Assembly (NCBI GenBank): GCA_021234155.1
Contig: JAJEKV010000013.1
Span: 16,657,877-16,721,876, forward strand
Origin: Isoetes taiwanensis
Lineage: Eukaryota > Streptophyta > Lycopodiopsida > Isoetales > Isoetaceae
DNA: 64,000 bases
Reading direction: 5' to 3'
Shown: positions 12,753-25,770 of the stretch, piece after piece
Layout of the letters: each line of letters starts with the position of its first letter
How positions within the stretch are numbered: position 1 is the stretch's first letter
Program-made: the position numbers and the translations under genes
Notes under the pieces: generated by a model
The model's input: only the letters and a program-made list of their open reading frames with translations
Database searches by the model: none
Told to the model about the DNA's origin: nothing

Positions 12753-15700
12753 TGGACTAAGTTACACGGTCAGTTTTGCAAAAAAATGACACACTTACGC
12801 CCTACATTGCAGTATTCAACAGCCACCTCCTAGGCCAATTGACTACGAGTGTGTTGCACATGAGATAGTTTGGCGCTTCTTCGAGAAGGGATGGGCTTCT
12901 GGCCACAAAACTTGGTCCCTAGGGCAATGTCGACATTCTGAGTCCATTGGCAGAGCCGAATCACTGCTTCGATAGGGAAAGTTGCCCGTCCGCCGCTGTG
13001 GCCTTCTGGAGAGGACTTTTGGGCAAGCCGCTTCCCGTAGTTTTTAGGGTCCGTGCTCAAGGCCAACACCCCCCCTACGCCAAGACACGGCGCAAGGTCC
13101 TAGTCGACCGACAAGGATAGAGCCTCCAAACGTAAACCCTATGAGTTGCCGTGTTCTAGCAGGTTTGCGTTTTGGGTGCCGAAGTTTTGGTCTTTTACAC
13201 TTGGGATGTGGCCAATCATATGCGCTTGAGAACGCCAAGCAAGGGGAACCGACGGAATGGAGTTTGGACCTGTACTCCTCCCGTTGTGGCGCTTAGAAGT
13301 CAAGGCCCACTTTTGCAAAGAAGACATTCGTGAAATTCGTAATTAATGCATAATACGGACTTAAATTCTGATTTTTGTCAGCAAGCTTCCTAAGTCATCG
13401 CCAACATACGTGCCAACTTTCAAAAATTTTGGATAAGGTTTAGATCAAATAGTTTGCATTAGAACGGTCCTGGCACCGTTGTTGGGCGTACCGAAATGGC
13501 ACACTTGCCCAAGTCAAACAAGGCCGACCTTGCAAGGCCTCCTCATTAGAGGGGAGAGTCCAACCCCGTGAGGCGAGCCCCAAAAAGCTTCCCCGAGGCA
13601 GCCTTTTCTCGGCAGCTGCCCACGGGGCGACGCTAAAGACCACACTCCCGATCTCGGTTCCTCAGATCCCAATCAGATTGAATCCTTTGTTCCGTGAACC
13701 TGGTCCGAGAAGGTCCAAAAATCCAACATCCGTCCCCGGGAGAACATATCAAACCGCCAAGCGCCCCTGGGCGGCAAAGTGTAGAAACCAAAGTGTTTTG
13801 TCGTTCGGACATTGCGGAGGGTTCAAATGCCGATCCGACTTACGCCATATCGTCCCTAATGCCAAAATTACCCTAGGGACCAAGTTACACCTGGCCAGTT
13901 TTGCAAAAGAAATAAACACTTACGCCCTACATTGCAAAGATTTCAAAGAGCCACCTCCTAGGCCAATTGACTACGAAAAGTTGCACATGAGATAGTTTGG
14001 TGCTTCTTCGAAGGGGGTGGGCTTCGCCACAAAACTTGGTCCCTAGGGCAATGTCGACGCTCCGAGTCCATTGGCAGAGACAGAGACTGCCCTGAGAGGG
14101 AAGTTGCCCGTCCCGCCGTGGCCTTCCGGAGAGGAATTTTGGGGCAAGCTGCTTCGATGGTTTTAGGGTCCGTGCTCAAGGCCAACACCCCCCTACGCCA
14201 AGACACGGCAAGAAGGTCCTAGTCAACCGACAAGGATAGAGCCTCCCAAACGTAAACCCTATGAGTTGCCGTGTTCTAGCGGTGGTTTGGCGCTTTGGGT
14301 GCCGAAGTTTTGGTCTTTGCACATGCAGTTGAGAACGCCGGGCAAGGGGAACCGACGGAATGGAGTTTGGACCTGTACTCCTCCCGTTGTGGCGCTTAGA
14401 AGTCAAGGGCCGCTTTTGCAAGTAGCAAGACATTCGTAAATTCGTAATTAATGCATAGTACCTGACTTAAATTCTGATTTTTGTCACCTAGCTTCCTAAG
14501 TCATCGCCAACATACAGCCAACTTTCAAAAATTTTGATATGGTTTAGATCAAATAGTTTGCACTAGAACGGTCCGGCAGCCTGTTGTTGGGCAGCCGAGC
14601 CGGCACACTTGCCCAAGTCAAACAAGGCCGACCTTGCAAGGCCTCCTCATTAGAGGGGAGAGTCCAACCCCGTGAGGCGATCCCCAAAAGCTTCCCCGAG
14701 GCGCCTTTTCTCGGCAAGGCGCTCACGGGGCGACGCTAAAGACCACACTCCCGATCTCGGTTCCCGTGATCCGGCCGCTGAATCCTTTGTTCCGTGAACC
14801 TGGTCCGAGAAGGTCCAAAAATCCAACATCCGTCCCGAAGAACATATCAAACCGCTGGCGCCCCGGGGGCAACATCGTAAAACCAAAGTGTTTTGTCGTC
14901 GGACATTGCGAGGTTCAAATGCCGATCCGACTTCGCCACATCGCTCGAATGCCAAAATTACTCTAGGGACCAAGTTATACGGTCCGGTTTGCAAAAAGAA
15001 ACAAACACTTACGCCCTACATTGCAAAGATTCAGCAGCCCACCTCCCAGGCCAATTGACTACGAGTGTGTTGCACATGAGATAGTTTGGCGCTTCTTCGA
15101 AGGGGTGGGCTTCGCCACAAAACTTGGTCCCTAGGGCAATGTCGATGTTCGAGTCCATTGGCGAGACGATCACGGCCCGAGAGGGGAAGTTGCCCGTCCG
15201 TCCGCCGGCCTTCTGGAGAGGAATTTTGGGGCAAGCCGCTTCCGGTGGTTTTTAGGGTCCGTGTTCGCGCCAACACCCCCTCTACATCAAGACATCTGCG
15301 CAAAGGTCCTAGTCAAATCGACAAGGATAGAGCCTCCAAACGTAAAACCCTATGAGTTGCCGTGTTCTAGCGGGGTTTTGCGCTTTGGGTGCCGAAGTTT
15401 TGGTCTTTTGCACTTGGGACGTGGCCGATCACATGCAGCTTGAGAACGCCGGGGCAAGGGGAACTGGACGGAATGGAGTTTGGACCAGACTCCTCCCGTT
15501 GTGGCGCTTAGAAGTCAAGGGTCGCTTTTGCAAAGAGCCTCGAGACATTCAGAAATTCGTAATTAATGCATAGTACGGACTTAAATTCTGATTTTTGTCG
15601 GCCTAGCTTCCTAAGTCATCGCCAACATACGCACCAACTTTCAAAAATTTTGGATAAGGTTTAGATCAAATAGTTTGCACTAGAACAAATCCGCAGCCTG

Positions 15701-18700
15701 TTGTTGGGCAGCCGAGCCGGCACACTTGCCCAAGTCAAACAAGGCCGACCTTGCAAGGCCTCCTCATTAGAGGGGAGAGTCCAACCCCGTGAGGCGAGCC
15801 CCAAAAGCTTCCCGAGGCGCCCTTTCTCGGCAGCACCCGCCGGGGCGACGCTAAAGACCACACTCCGGATCTCGGTTCCTCGTATCCGGATCACCGCTGA
15901 ATCCTTTGTTCCGTGAACCTGGTCCGAGAAGGTCCAAAAAATCCAACATCCGTCCGGGAGAACATATCAAACCGCAAGCGCCCCGCTGGCGACATCATAG
16001 AAACCAAAGTGTTTTGTCGTTCGGACATTGCGGAGGTTCAAATGCCGATCCGACTTCTCGCCACATCGTCCGAATGCCAAAATTACCCTAGGGACCAAGT
16101 TATACCTACCGGTTTTGCAAAAGAAACAAACACTTACGCTTACATTGCAAAGATTCAAGCCCACCTCCTAGGCCAATTGACTACGAGTGTGTGTTGCACA
16201 TGAGATAGTTTGGCGCTTCTTCGAAGGGTGGGCTTCGGCCACAAAACTTGGTCCCTAGGGCAATGTCGACGCTCGAGTCCATTGGCGAGAGATCATCACC
16301 TGCCCCTAAAGGGAAAGTTGCCCGTCCCGCCGCGGTGGCCTTCGGGAGAGGAATTTTGGGGCAAGCCGCTTCCGGGTGGTTTTTAGGGTCCGTGCTTTCG
16401 GCCAACACCCCCCTCTACATCAAGACACGCAGCAAGGTCCTAGTCAAATCGACAAGGATAGAGCCTCCAAACGAAACCCTATGAGTTGCCGTGTTCTAGC
16501 GGGGTTTGCGCTTTTGGGTGCCGAAGTTTTGGTCTTTTGCACTTGGGACGTGGTCGATCACGCGCAGTTGAGAACGCGCTGCAAGGGGAACCCGACGGAA
16601 TGGAGTTTTGTACTCCCTCCCGTTGTGGCGCTTAGAAGTCAAGGGCCGCTTTTGCAGTAGCAAGACATTCGTAAATTCGTAATTAATGCATAGTACGGAC
16701 TTAAATTCTGATTTTTGTCAGCTAGCTTCCTAAGTCATCGCCAACATACAGGCCAACTTTCAAAAAATTTTGGATAAGGTTTAGATCAAATAGTTTGCAC
16801 TAGAACAACCGGAGCTCGTTGTTGGGCGTAAAGCCGGCACACTTGCCCAAGTCAAACAAGGCCGACCTTGCAAGGCCTCCTCATTAGAGGGGAGAGTCCA
16901 ACCCCGTGAGGCGAGCCCCAAAAAAAGCTTCCCCGAGGCGGCCTTTCTCGGCAAATAAGCCCACGGGGCGTATGCTAAAGACCACACTCCCGATCTCGGT
17001 TCCGTGATCCCAATCGTTGAATCCTTTGTTCCGGTGAACCTGGTCCCAAAGGTCCAAAAATCCAACATCCGTCCTGGGAGAACATATCAAACCGCTGCGC
17101 CCCGCAAGGCGACATCGTAGAAACCAAAGTGTTTTGTCGTTCGGACATTGCGAGGTTCAAATGCCGATCCGACTTCGCCACATCGTCCTAATGCCAAAAT
17201 TACCCTAGGGACCAAGTTATACGGTCAGTTTTGCAAAAGAAACAAACACTTACGCCCTACATTGCAAAGATTCGCCAGCCCACCTCCTAGGCCAATTGAC
17301 TACGAGTGTGTTGCACATGAGATAGTTTGGCTTCTTCTGAAGGGGTGGGCCGGCCACAAAACTTGGTCCCTAGGGCAATGTCGACGCTCGAGTCCATTGG
17401 CGAGATAGATCACTTGCCCGGAGAGGGAAAGTTGCCCGTCCGTCGCCGTGGCCTTCTGGAGAGGAATTTTGGGGCAAGCCGCCTCGGGTGGTTTTAGGGT
17501 CCGTGCTCAAGGCCAACACCCCCTCTACATCAAGACACGGCGCAAAGGTCCTAGTCAAATCGACAAGGATAGAGCCTCAAAAACGTAAACCCCTATGAGT
17601 TGCCGTGTTCCAGCGGGGTTTTTGCGCTTTGGGTGCCGAAGTTTTGGTCTTTTGCACTTGGGACGTGGCCGATCACATGCGATTGAGAACGCTGAAGCAA
17701 GGGGAACTGACGGAATGGAGTTTGGACCTGTACTCCTCCGTTGTGGCGCTTAGAAGTCAAGGGCCGCTTATGCAAAGAGCAAGACATTCGTAAATTCGTA
17801 ATTAATGCATAGTACGGACTGAAATTCTGATTTTTTGTCGTCACTAGCTTCCTAAGTCATCGCCAACATACAGGCCAACTTTCAAAAATTTTGGATAAGG
17901 TTTAGATCAAATAGTTTGCACTAGAACAAAGGCACTGTTGTTGGGCAGCCGAAATGGGCACACTTGCCCAAGTCAAACAAGGCCGGGACCTTTGCGAGGC
18001 CTCCTCATTAGAGGGGAGAGTCCAACCCCGTGAGGCGAGCCCCAAAAGCTTCCCCGAGGCAGCCTTTCTGGCCGGCAAATCGCCCACGGGGCGACGCTAA
18101 AGACCACACTCCCGGATCTCGGTTCCCGTGATCCTAATCGCTGAATCCTTTGTTCCGTGAACCTGGTCCGAGAAGGTCCAAAAATCCAACATCCGTCCCC
18201 GAGAACATATCAAACCGCTTGCATCATCAAGGGCGACAAATAAAGAAAACAAAGTGTTTTGTCGTTCGGACATTGCGAGGCTCGAAATGCCGATCCGACT
18301 TTGCCACATCGTCCGGAATGCCAAAATTACCCTAGGAACCAAGTTACACCTGTCCAGTTTTGCAAAAGAAACAAACACTTACGCCCTACATTGCGATTCG
18401 CCAGCCCACCTCCTAGGCCAATTGACTCACGAGTGTGCAAGTGTGTTGCACATGAGATAGTTTGACGCTTCTTCGAGAAGGGGTGGGCTTCGGCCACAAA
18501 ACTTGGTCCCTAGGGCAATGTCGACATTCCGAGTCCATTGGCGCAGATGCATCACGGTTCGAGAGGGGAAGTTGCCCGTCCCGGCCGCCCGGCCTTCGGA
18601 GAGGACTTTTGGGGCAAGCCGCTTCCGGTGGTTTTAGGGTCCGGGTGCTCAAAGCGTCAACACCCCCTACGCCAAGACACCTACCAAGCAAAAGGTCCTA

Positions 18701-21253
18701 GTCAAAATCGACAAGCATAGAGCCTCCCAAACGTAAACCCTATGAGTTGCCGTGTTCTAGCGTGGTTTGCGCTTTTGGTGCCGAAGTTTTGGTCTTTTGC
18801 ACTTGGGGCGTGGCCAATCACATGCGCTTGAGAACGCCAAGCAAGGGGAACTGACGGAATGGAGTTTGGACCTGTACTCCTCCCGCTGTGGCGCTTAGAA
18901 GTCAAGGCCCGCTTTGCAAAGAGCAAGACATTCGTAAATTCGTAATTAATGCATAGTACGGACTTAAATTCTGATTTTTGTCACGAAGCCCTAAGTCATC
19001 GCCAACATACAGCCAACTTTCAAAAAAAAATTTGGATAAGGTTTAGATCAAATAGTTTGCATTAGAACGGTCTCAGGCAGCCTGTTGTTGGGCAGCCGAG
19101 CCGCACACTTGCCCAAGTCAAACAAGGCCGAGGACCTTGCAAGGCCTCCTCATTAGAGGGAGAGTCCAACCCCGTGAGGCGAGCCCCAAAAAGCTTCCCC
19201 GAGCCTTTCCTTTCGGCAAGCCACGGGGGCGTGCAGCTAAAGACCACACTTCCTGATCTCTGCCTTCCGTCCAACCGCTTGAATCCTTTGTTCCGGGAAC
19301 CCGGTCCGAGAAGGTCCAACAAAATCCAACATCCGTCCGGAGAACATATCAAACCACGAAGCGCCTTTAGCGGGCGATGACTTAGAAACCAAAGTGTTTT
19401 GTCGTTCGGACATTAAGAGGGTCAAATGCCAATCCGACTTAAGCCACATCGTCCGGAATGCCAAAATTACCCTAGGGACCAAGTTATACCTACCGGTTTT
19501 GCAAAAGAAACAAACACTTACGCCCTACATTGGTAAAGATTCGCCACCACCTCCTAGGCCAATTGACTACGAGTGTGTTGCACATGAGATAGTTTGGCGC
19601 TTCTTCGAGAAGGGGTGGGCTTCGCCACAAAACTTGGTCCCTAGGGCAATGTCGACGCTCGAGTCCATTGGCGAGACGCATCACCTGCCCGGGAGAGGGA
19701 AGTTGCCCGTCCGTCGCCGTGGCCTTCGGAGAGGAATTTTGGGGCAAGCCGCTTCCGGTGGTTTTTTTAGGGTCCGTGCTCAAGGCCAACACCCCCTACA
19801 TCAAGACATCTACAAGAAGGTCCTAGTCAACCGACAAGGATAGAGCCTCAAACGTAAACCCTATGAGCTGCCGTGTTCCAGCGGGGGTTTTGCGCTTTTG
19901 GGTGCCGAAGTTTTGGTCTTTTGCACTTGGGACGTGGCCGATCACATGCGCTTGAGAATGCGAAGCAAGGGGAACCGACGGAATGGAGTTTTGTACTCCT
20001 CCGTTGTGGCGCTTAGAAGTCAAGGGTCGCTTATGCAAGAGCAAGACATTCGTGAATTCGTAATTAATGCATAGTACGTACTTAAATTTCCGATTTTTTG
20101 TCGCCTAGCTTCCTAAGTCATCGCCAACATACAGCCAACTTTCAAAAATTTTGGATAAGGTTTAGATCAAATAGTTTGCACTAGAACAACCGCAACCTTT
20201 GTTGTTGGGCAGCCGAGCCGGCACACTTTCCCAAGTCAAACAAGGCCGGGACCTTGCAAGGCCTCCTCATTAGAGGGGAGAGTCTGAACCCCGTGAGGCG
20301 AGCCCCAAAAGCTTCCCCGAGGCGTGCTTTTCTCGGCAGCGGCTCACGGGGCGCGACGCTAAAGACCACACTCCCGGATCTCGGTTCCGTGATCCCAATC
20401 GCTGAATCCTTTGTTCCGGAACCCGGTCCGAGAAGGTCCAAAAATCCAACATCCGTCCCCGAGAACATATCAAACCGCGAAGCGCCCCGCGGCGACATCG
20501 TAGAAACCAAAGTGTTTTATCGTTCGGACATTACTGAGAGGTCTCAAATGCCGAATCCGACTTTGCCACATCGTCCTAATGCCAAAATTACCCTAGGAAC
20601 CAAGTTACACGGTCAGTTTTGCAAAAGAAACAAACACTTACGCCCTACATTGCAAAGATTCAAAGACCACCTCCTAGGCCAATTGACTATGAGTGTGTTG
20701 CACATGAGATAGTTTGGCGCTTCTTCGAAAGGGGTGGGCTTCGCCACAAAACTTAGTCCCTAGGGCAATGTCGACATTCTCGAGTCCATTGGCGTGAGAC
20801 AGATCACGGTTCCGAGAGGGAAGTTGCCCGTCCGTCGCCGTGGCCTTCGGAGAGGACTTTTGGGGCAAGCCGCCCCGGGTGGTTTTAGGGTCCAGGCTCG
20901 CATCAACACCCCCCACGCCAAGACACTACAAGAAGGTCCTAGTCAAATCGACAAGCATAGAGCCTCCAAACGTAAACCCTATGAGTTGCCGTGTTCTAGC
21001 GGGGTTTGCGCTTTGGGTGCCGAAGTTTTGGTCTTTTGCACTTGGGACGTGGCCAATCACATGCGCTTGAGAACGCCAAGCAAGGGGAACTGGACGGAAT
21101 GGAGTTTGGACCTGTACTCCTCCCGCTGTGGCGCTTAGAAGTCAAGGCCCGCTTTGCAAGAGCAAGACATTCAGAATTGCATTAATGCATAGTACGCACT
21201 TAAATTCTGATTTTTTGTCAGCTAGCATCCTAAGTCATCGCCAACATACAGGC
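12753..21253. repeat. tandem array of about 1.12-kb units, about 7.6 copies
   Basis: The landmark tttagatcaaatag falls at 13439, 14543, 15660, 16780, 17901, 19042 and 20161, giving spacings of 1104, 1117, 1120, 1121, 1141 and 1119 bp. The first unit is entered part-way (near 'accaagttacacgg') and the last stops at 'gccaacataca'. Units are more GC-rich than the flanks and very similar except for clusters of small indels. Each unit contains a 16-bp inverted pair, ccctagggaccaagtt and aacttggtccctaggg, about 160 bp apart (for example 13871-13886 and 14033-14048). Open frames in the units are short, shift from copy to copy and match no family, so I treat the array as non-coding satellite-like DNA. 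Its origin is unknown. Confidence 0.95.
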
Positions 21254-21255
21254 AT

Positions 21256-21312
21256 GTTGAGATAAACTACATATTCGCATGTTGGTAGGGTATTAGTTCT
21301 CATAGCAAGGGA
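21256..21312. repeat. dispersed repeat copy
   Basis: The words gataaactacat.tt.gcatgttggta.ggtattagtt recur at about 27363-27412. The tandem array ends inside or against this repeat. Confidence 0.65.
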
Positions 21313-21397
21313 TAAAATTAAAAATATATATATACAAGTGGTTCTACTATGAGGGGCTGTACAAATTCGACAAAAAGCCAATGCAGAGCCATTCAAT

Positions 21398-22312
21398 GAA
21401 GATTCTATAAAGATTCACCTAGATTCTTTATGGTTCTATCAAGATTCTCCTAGATTCTCAAAGATGTTACGAAAATTCCCTTAGATTCTCCCAAGATTTT
21501 TTTAGATTCTCCTAGATTCCCAAACATTATCTCAAGATTTTTTTAGATTCTCCTAGATTCCCAAATATTATCTCAAGATTCCTCTAGATTGTATGTAGAT
21601 TCTCTTATACTATCCAAGATTGTATGAAGAATCCTCTAAATTTCCTCATATTTCCCTAGATTTCGAGAAATTCTCCTGATATTCTCATAGATTCTCTAAG
21701 ATTTTCTCGAGATTCCTTAAGATTCTACAAAGATTCCCATAGATTCTTCAAAGATTTTATGAACATTCCCTTAATTACCCTGGATTCTCAAAGATTCTCT
21801 TGATATTCACCTAGATTCCCAAAGATTATCCCAAGACTCATCTAGATTCCCCAAGATTCTATGTAAATCTACTGAATTCTCCACGACTTCATGAAGCTTC
21901 TCCTAGATTCTTTTAGAGTATATGAAGATTCTCCTAGATTCTCCAAGATTCCATCATGATTTCACTAGATTCTCAACGCTTTTAGAAAGATTCCCTTAGA
22001 TACCCAAAGATTCTCTCGAGATTCCTCTAGATTCTCTAAGAGTCTATGAAGATTCCCTTTGATTTTACATGATTCCATAGGATTCCTCTAGATTCTTAAA
22101 GATTCTATGAAGATTTGCCTAGATTTTTCAAGATTCTATCAAGATTCTTCTAGATTCTTAAAGATTTTATGAATATTCTCTAAATTCCCCAAGATTCTAT
22201 GTAGATCTCCTAGAATCCTACAGATTCTATGAAGATTCTTCTAGATCCTCTTGGCCCTTAGATTCCTTAATATTCTACAAAGATTCCCCTAGATTTCCCA
22301 AGATTCTATAAA
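21398..22312 (+). repeat. degenerate agattc minisatellite
   Basis: About 900 bp are composed of variants of agattctcctagattc, aagattctatgaagattc and similar words with a loose short period. There are many substitutions and no coding frame. It resembles the reverse complement of 5750-6060. Confidence 0.9.
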
Positions 22313-24195
22313 GTAGTCTATAACATGTTTCTCGTGAATTTGAGCACTTGAGAGAGCCGATTGTTAACGAAAAAGTCAAGCAAGTAGTCTATAACATGTT
22401 CTTTGTATCCACACATCTTGGAGTGACTCTATCATTTGTTATATGGTTCCATTGTTGTGCATATCCAAAGATCTTTTCGCTAATATACTATTGCAGCATA
22501 TAAGTGCTAACCTGGGGCAAAGTGCAAAAGTGTTAACTTGGAGCACATATGTTGGGTGGCACGTATGTTGGAAATGGATATATGTTGGAGATGGATAATC
22601 TTTCCCTTTTTTGTCTTTTTGACATTGGCATGTTCCTAAACAATCTTGATAATAATGTGCGGGGAAGCCAACATTATCCAAAATCACGTGCACTCAAGGT
22701 TCACTTTAAATTACAACAAAGTTTCCACTCACTTCCACAAGTCAATGAAGGTACACAAAATCATATCACCAAGGTGTAAACTCAATCCAAGCAGAATACA
22801 ATGGGACCCTGTATAAGAACATTCTCTCCAATCAGGATTCAACTGTACCACGCAGCAAATGTTTGTGTTGCTGGGCATTTAACTTGAGAACCTGTATGAA
22901 CAGGACATAAGTTGAGAACCAGTATGAATAGAAACCTGTTTAGCTCAAACTACAGTGTCATAAAATTTACTATATTAGAAAGTGTCCAGTGTTGCTAAGC
23001 TATAAGGCGGTTGTGTCGTAACATTTATAAGATTGGACTTGAATTGCTATGTCATTGTTATGTTGTAGAATTTGGTTCCATCAACTTCTTGGCTATCAAC
23101 TTCTTGGCTATCGATAATTTTAAATGTCCTTATGTTGTGGAATCCATTGTCTATATTTGAATACATCCAATGGTGATTTTGAATGTCTTTATGTTGCGAA
23201 ATCCATTGTGTATACTTGAATACATCCAATGCACCATGTTGGCAATTTGAATTAATTCAAGCCTCAATAGAAAACCAATGCACCACATGGCATTTATTGA
23301 AGTAATTCAAGTCTAAATAGAAAACCAAGTCTAAATAACCCCTCACTTTCTTATAAAACTACCTATTGTCAATAACACCTTGCAAATAATTTAGGTCCTT
23401 TCTTGATGTGTTGTTGATGAAGAAAATCTAACACAAATTTTGTATACATTGTCAAGCAACATCTTGCAAATATAGACAGATCAGTTTCTTTCTACACTAA
23501 GTTGGCAATACATAATACATGTATAGCTGTGCCAACTTTCACATCTATAGCTGTGCTAATTCTCTTTGCGAATTCTCAAAGGATTTGCTGGCTGTTACAA
23601 CATTGCCATTATCAGGGCGCAAAAAAAGAGGAGGAGATGAAAATGCAGATGGTGCAGGTGAACTTTTCTCGAGCACTACTTAAAAGCAGAAAGCCTAAAT
23701 TTAGCATCTCAAGTGCTATGTGAGCATAAGTCAAGAAAGTTACAGGTGACATATGTAACCTGCTGGAGCAGTATGTACTGGGAATCCTTTTAAATGTGCT
23801 TCTAGGCAGGCTTGTGTGAAGAACATGTGATCACAAATAACAACTTCAAGAAAATGTGATCCAGTGTAGCTGAAAAACAATAAGAAGATCCGTACGTAGA
23901 CAGCCAAGACGTGTTGTGGCGTCTGTGTCAAGGAACACCTGTTGACATAAGCTACATTTTGGGGGCCAATCATAATCTCCGTCAATAACCCACTCAGAAT
24001 ACGTCCTCACCTGTAAAATTGTATGTTATATCCAGGTACTGCCACACCTGAAGATGATATCCAAATTGATGTGGTCATGGATCCAATAGTAATACCTACT
24101 GTTGGCATTGGAATGATGCAGGCAAGAAAAATGCCATAACATGTGAGAACCATTGGGAAAAGTGAAAGGCAGATCCAATACCTCATGAATATGGA
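22313..24195. other. unassigned DNA with small duplications
   Basis: The word agtagtctataacatgtt occurs near 22314 and 22384. Near 23095-23232 a segment of about 70 bp (gaatgtcttatgttg..aatccattgt..ttgaatacatccaatg) is tandemly duplicated. No gene is recognised. Confidence 0.45.
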
Positions 24196-24198
24196 GTA

Positions 24199-24343
24199 GA
24201 TAACGCCCTGGGCCGAGGGTGTTACTGAAAAAAAAATTTGAGGGCCATCAAAATGGCGAGGGGGTGCGCGTAGCGCACGCCCGAGCCATTTTGATGGCCC
24301 GAAATTTTTTTTTGAAGTAACACCCTCGGCCCAGGGCGTTATC
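24199..24343. mobile_element. foldback element, perfect 28-bp outer arms
   Basis: The 28-bp arm at 24199-24226 is the exact reverse complement of 24316-24343. Inside lies a second paired region (gggccatcaaaatggc with gccattttgatggccc) and a gtgcgcg..gcgcac centre, so the whole 145 bp can fold into one long hairpin. It is non-coding. A related but diverged foldback lies at 25484-25660. Confidence 0.9.
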
Positions 24344-24345
24344 GC

Positions 24346-24529
24346 CCTTAACACACTGCCCCGAGAGTTTTGGGCCATCCGATCATTATCAAAATCGATC
24401 TGGATCCATCCATTTCATAACATCCTAGGGTGTTATGGAGTAGGAGTGTGTTATAGCTCTAGTAACACACTGATCAAGATTGATCTCAGCCGTTGGATCA
24501 CTATAAACTTGAGGGGCAGTGTGTTAAGG
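24346..24529. mobile_element. MITE with 17-bp terminal inverted repeats
   Basis: ccttaacacactgcccc at 24346-24362 is the exact reverse complement of 24513-24529. The element is 184 bp, non-coding and directly adjacent to the foldback at 24199-24343. A central pair of gtgttat/taacac words adds further dyad symmetry. Confidence 0.75.
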
Positions 24530-25483
24530 AGAAAGATCCAACTCCTATACCTGCCATGCCATTGCAGATCCCAACCAATGCTAGGATTCCAAGCAGAAGA
24601 TATTATGGCAGCTCAGAAATTCCACAGCACAAAGAATACAAAACAGGTGCATACATTCTTGCCCTGTTCTCTCTGTAGTACACAAGCCTGTCTGTTTCAA
24701 GCTCAGGAATAATGTGGCGAGATGCATGCATGCCTGAAGCATAACGGGATGCTTGAAATATGTGTTGCAACGGGACGGTTGGAATATTGTCCAGTCAAAG
24801 GCATCGATCTGGCACAGCCCTTTGGGCGCCCGCTACAGCACTGAAGAATTTGTAAAGTAAAGCCCAGAATAAAGCCTCTGATACCATTGCATTATTCCTC
24901 TGATAACATCAAGCATAAAACTTATATTTTTCCAAGAATGCAAAGAAAAGACGGGTATCTCTGAAAAGTCAATCTGATACGGCACAGAATAACCGGATCT
25001 ACCACTGTTCCTGCAAAGGAGTATATATTTCAAAGAATCGAAATACAAACAAAGTAAATGAAATCGAGAATGAGCAATCACCTGGAATTTCTCCTGAAGG
25101 CAAGAGATAAATGAATGCTGGCCGGAAGTAACCACAGTTATGATTTTTTGAACTTAGATATTTCTAAAACCTAGCCAGGTTAAATACAACAGATAAAACG
25201 GCATCCAACTCAAATATGGCAGGAAAAGTGCAGAAAGCATCTCTCTAGGCACATGCAGACATTGGAATCCGTTCAATGGATCTCTTGCGAAACGAAAGCG
25301 GCCAAAGGAAAGCTAAAACTCAAAGCTAGAAAATTGTCTCACAGAGCGGCCTCTATCCGGAGTCCCCCCGGCCGGAAACGAAAGCCTCTAGCGAAGATAT
25401 TAAATGCGGCTACAGAAAATACATATCCAATGCCACCTCACGAACTGGCATAATAAATTGCTTCTTTTTAAATGAACGATATG

Positions 25484-25660
25484 GGGTAGATAATGTCCTC
25501 TCCCGAGGAGTTATGGGCCATAAAAATGGCTGAGTGGCCATGTGGCCACGAATTCGAAGCCGCACGGCGCCAAGATTTGACCGGTGAATTTTCGCGGGCC
25601 ACATGGCCACGAGGCCATTTTTCCGCCCAACCCGAGGGAGGACGTTATCGGCCTTAACGC
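25484..25660. mobile_element. imperfect foldback element
   Basis: gtggccatgtggcc (25534-25547) pairs with ggccacatggccac (25597-25610). Outer words gataatgtcctc and gaggacgttatc pair imperfectly. Its flank (gggtagataa.g.cct) resembles that of the foldback at 24199, so both probably belong to one family. Confidence 0.7.
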
Positions 25661-25770
25661 CCCGGGGTCGAGGCATTTAGCGCATCGACCGCCATAGCCA
25701 AGTTTGGCCCAAATTTTGGGAGCCCTGCGATCACGTAATCAGCAGGAGTCCCATCATAGAATCAAAATCC

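Noticed and set aside
12753-21253. Many open frames of 60-150 residues in the tandem array
   Set aside because: They shift or break between units, occur on both strands and show no domain. They are by-products of GC-richer repeated sequence.
21398-22312. CRISPR-like array
   Set aside because: The repeats are degenerate with no constant repeat and unique spacers, and the setting is eukaryotic.
24007-24378. 123-residue minus-strand frame across the foldback
   Set aside because: Half of it is translated from the hairpin arms, and no family motif or splice support is seen.
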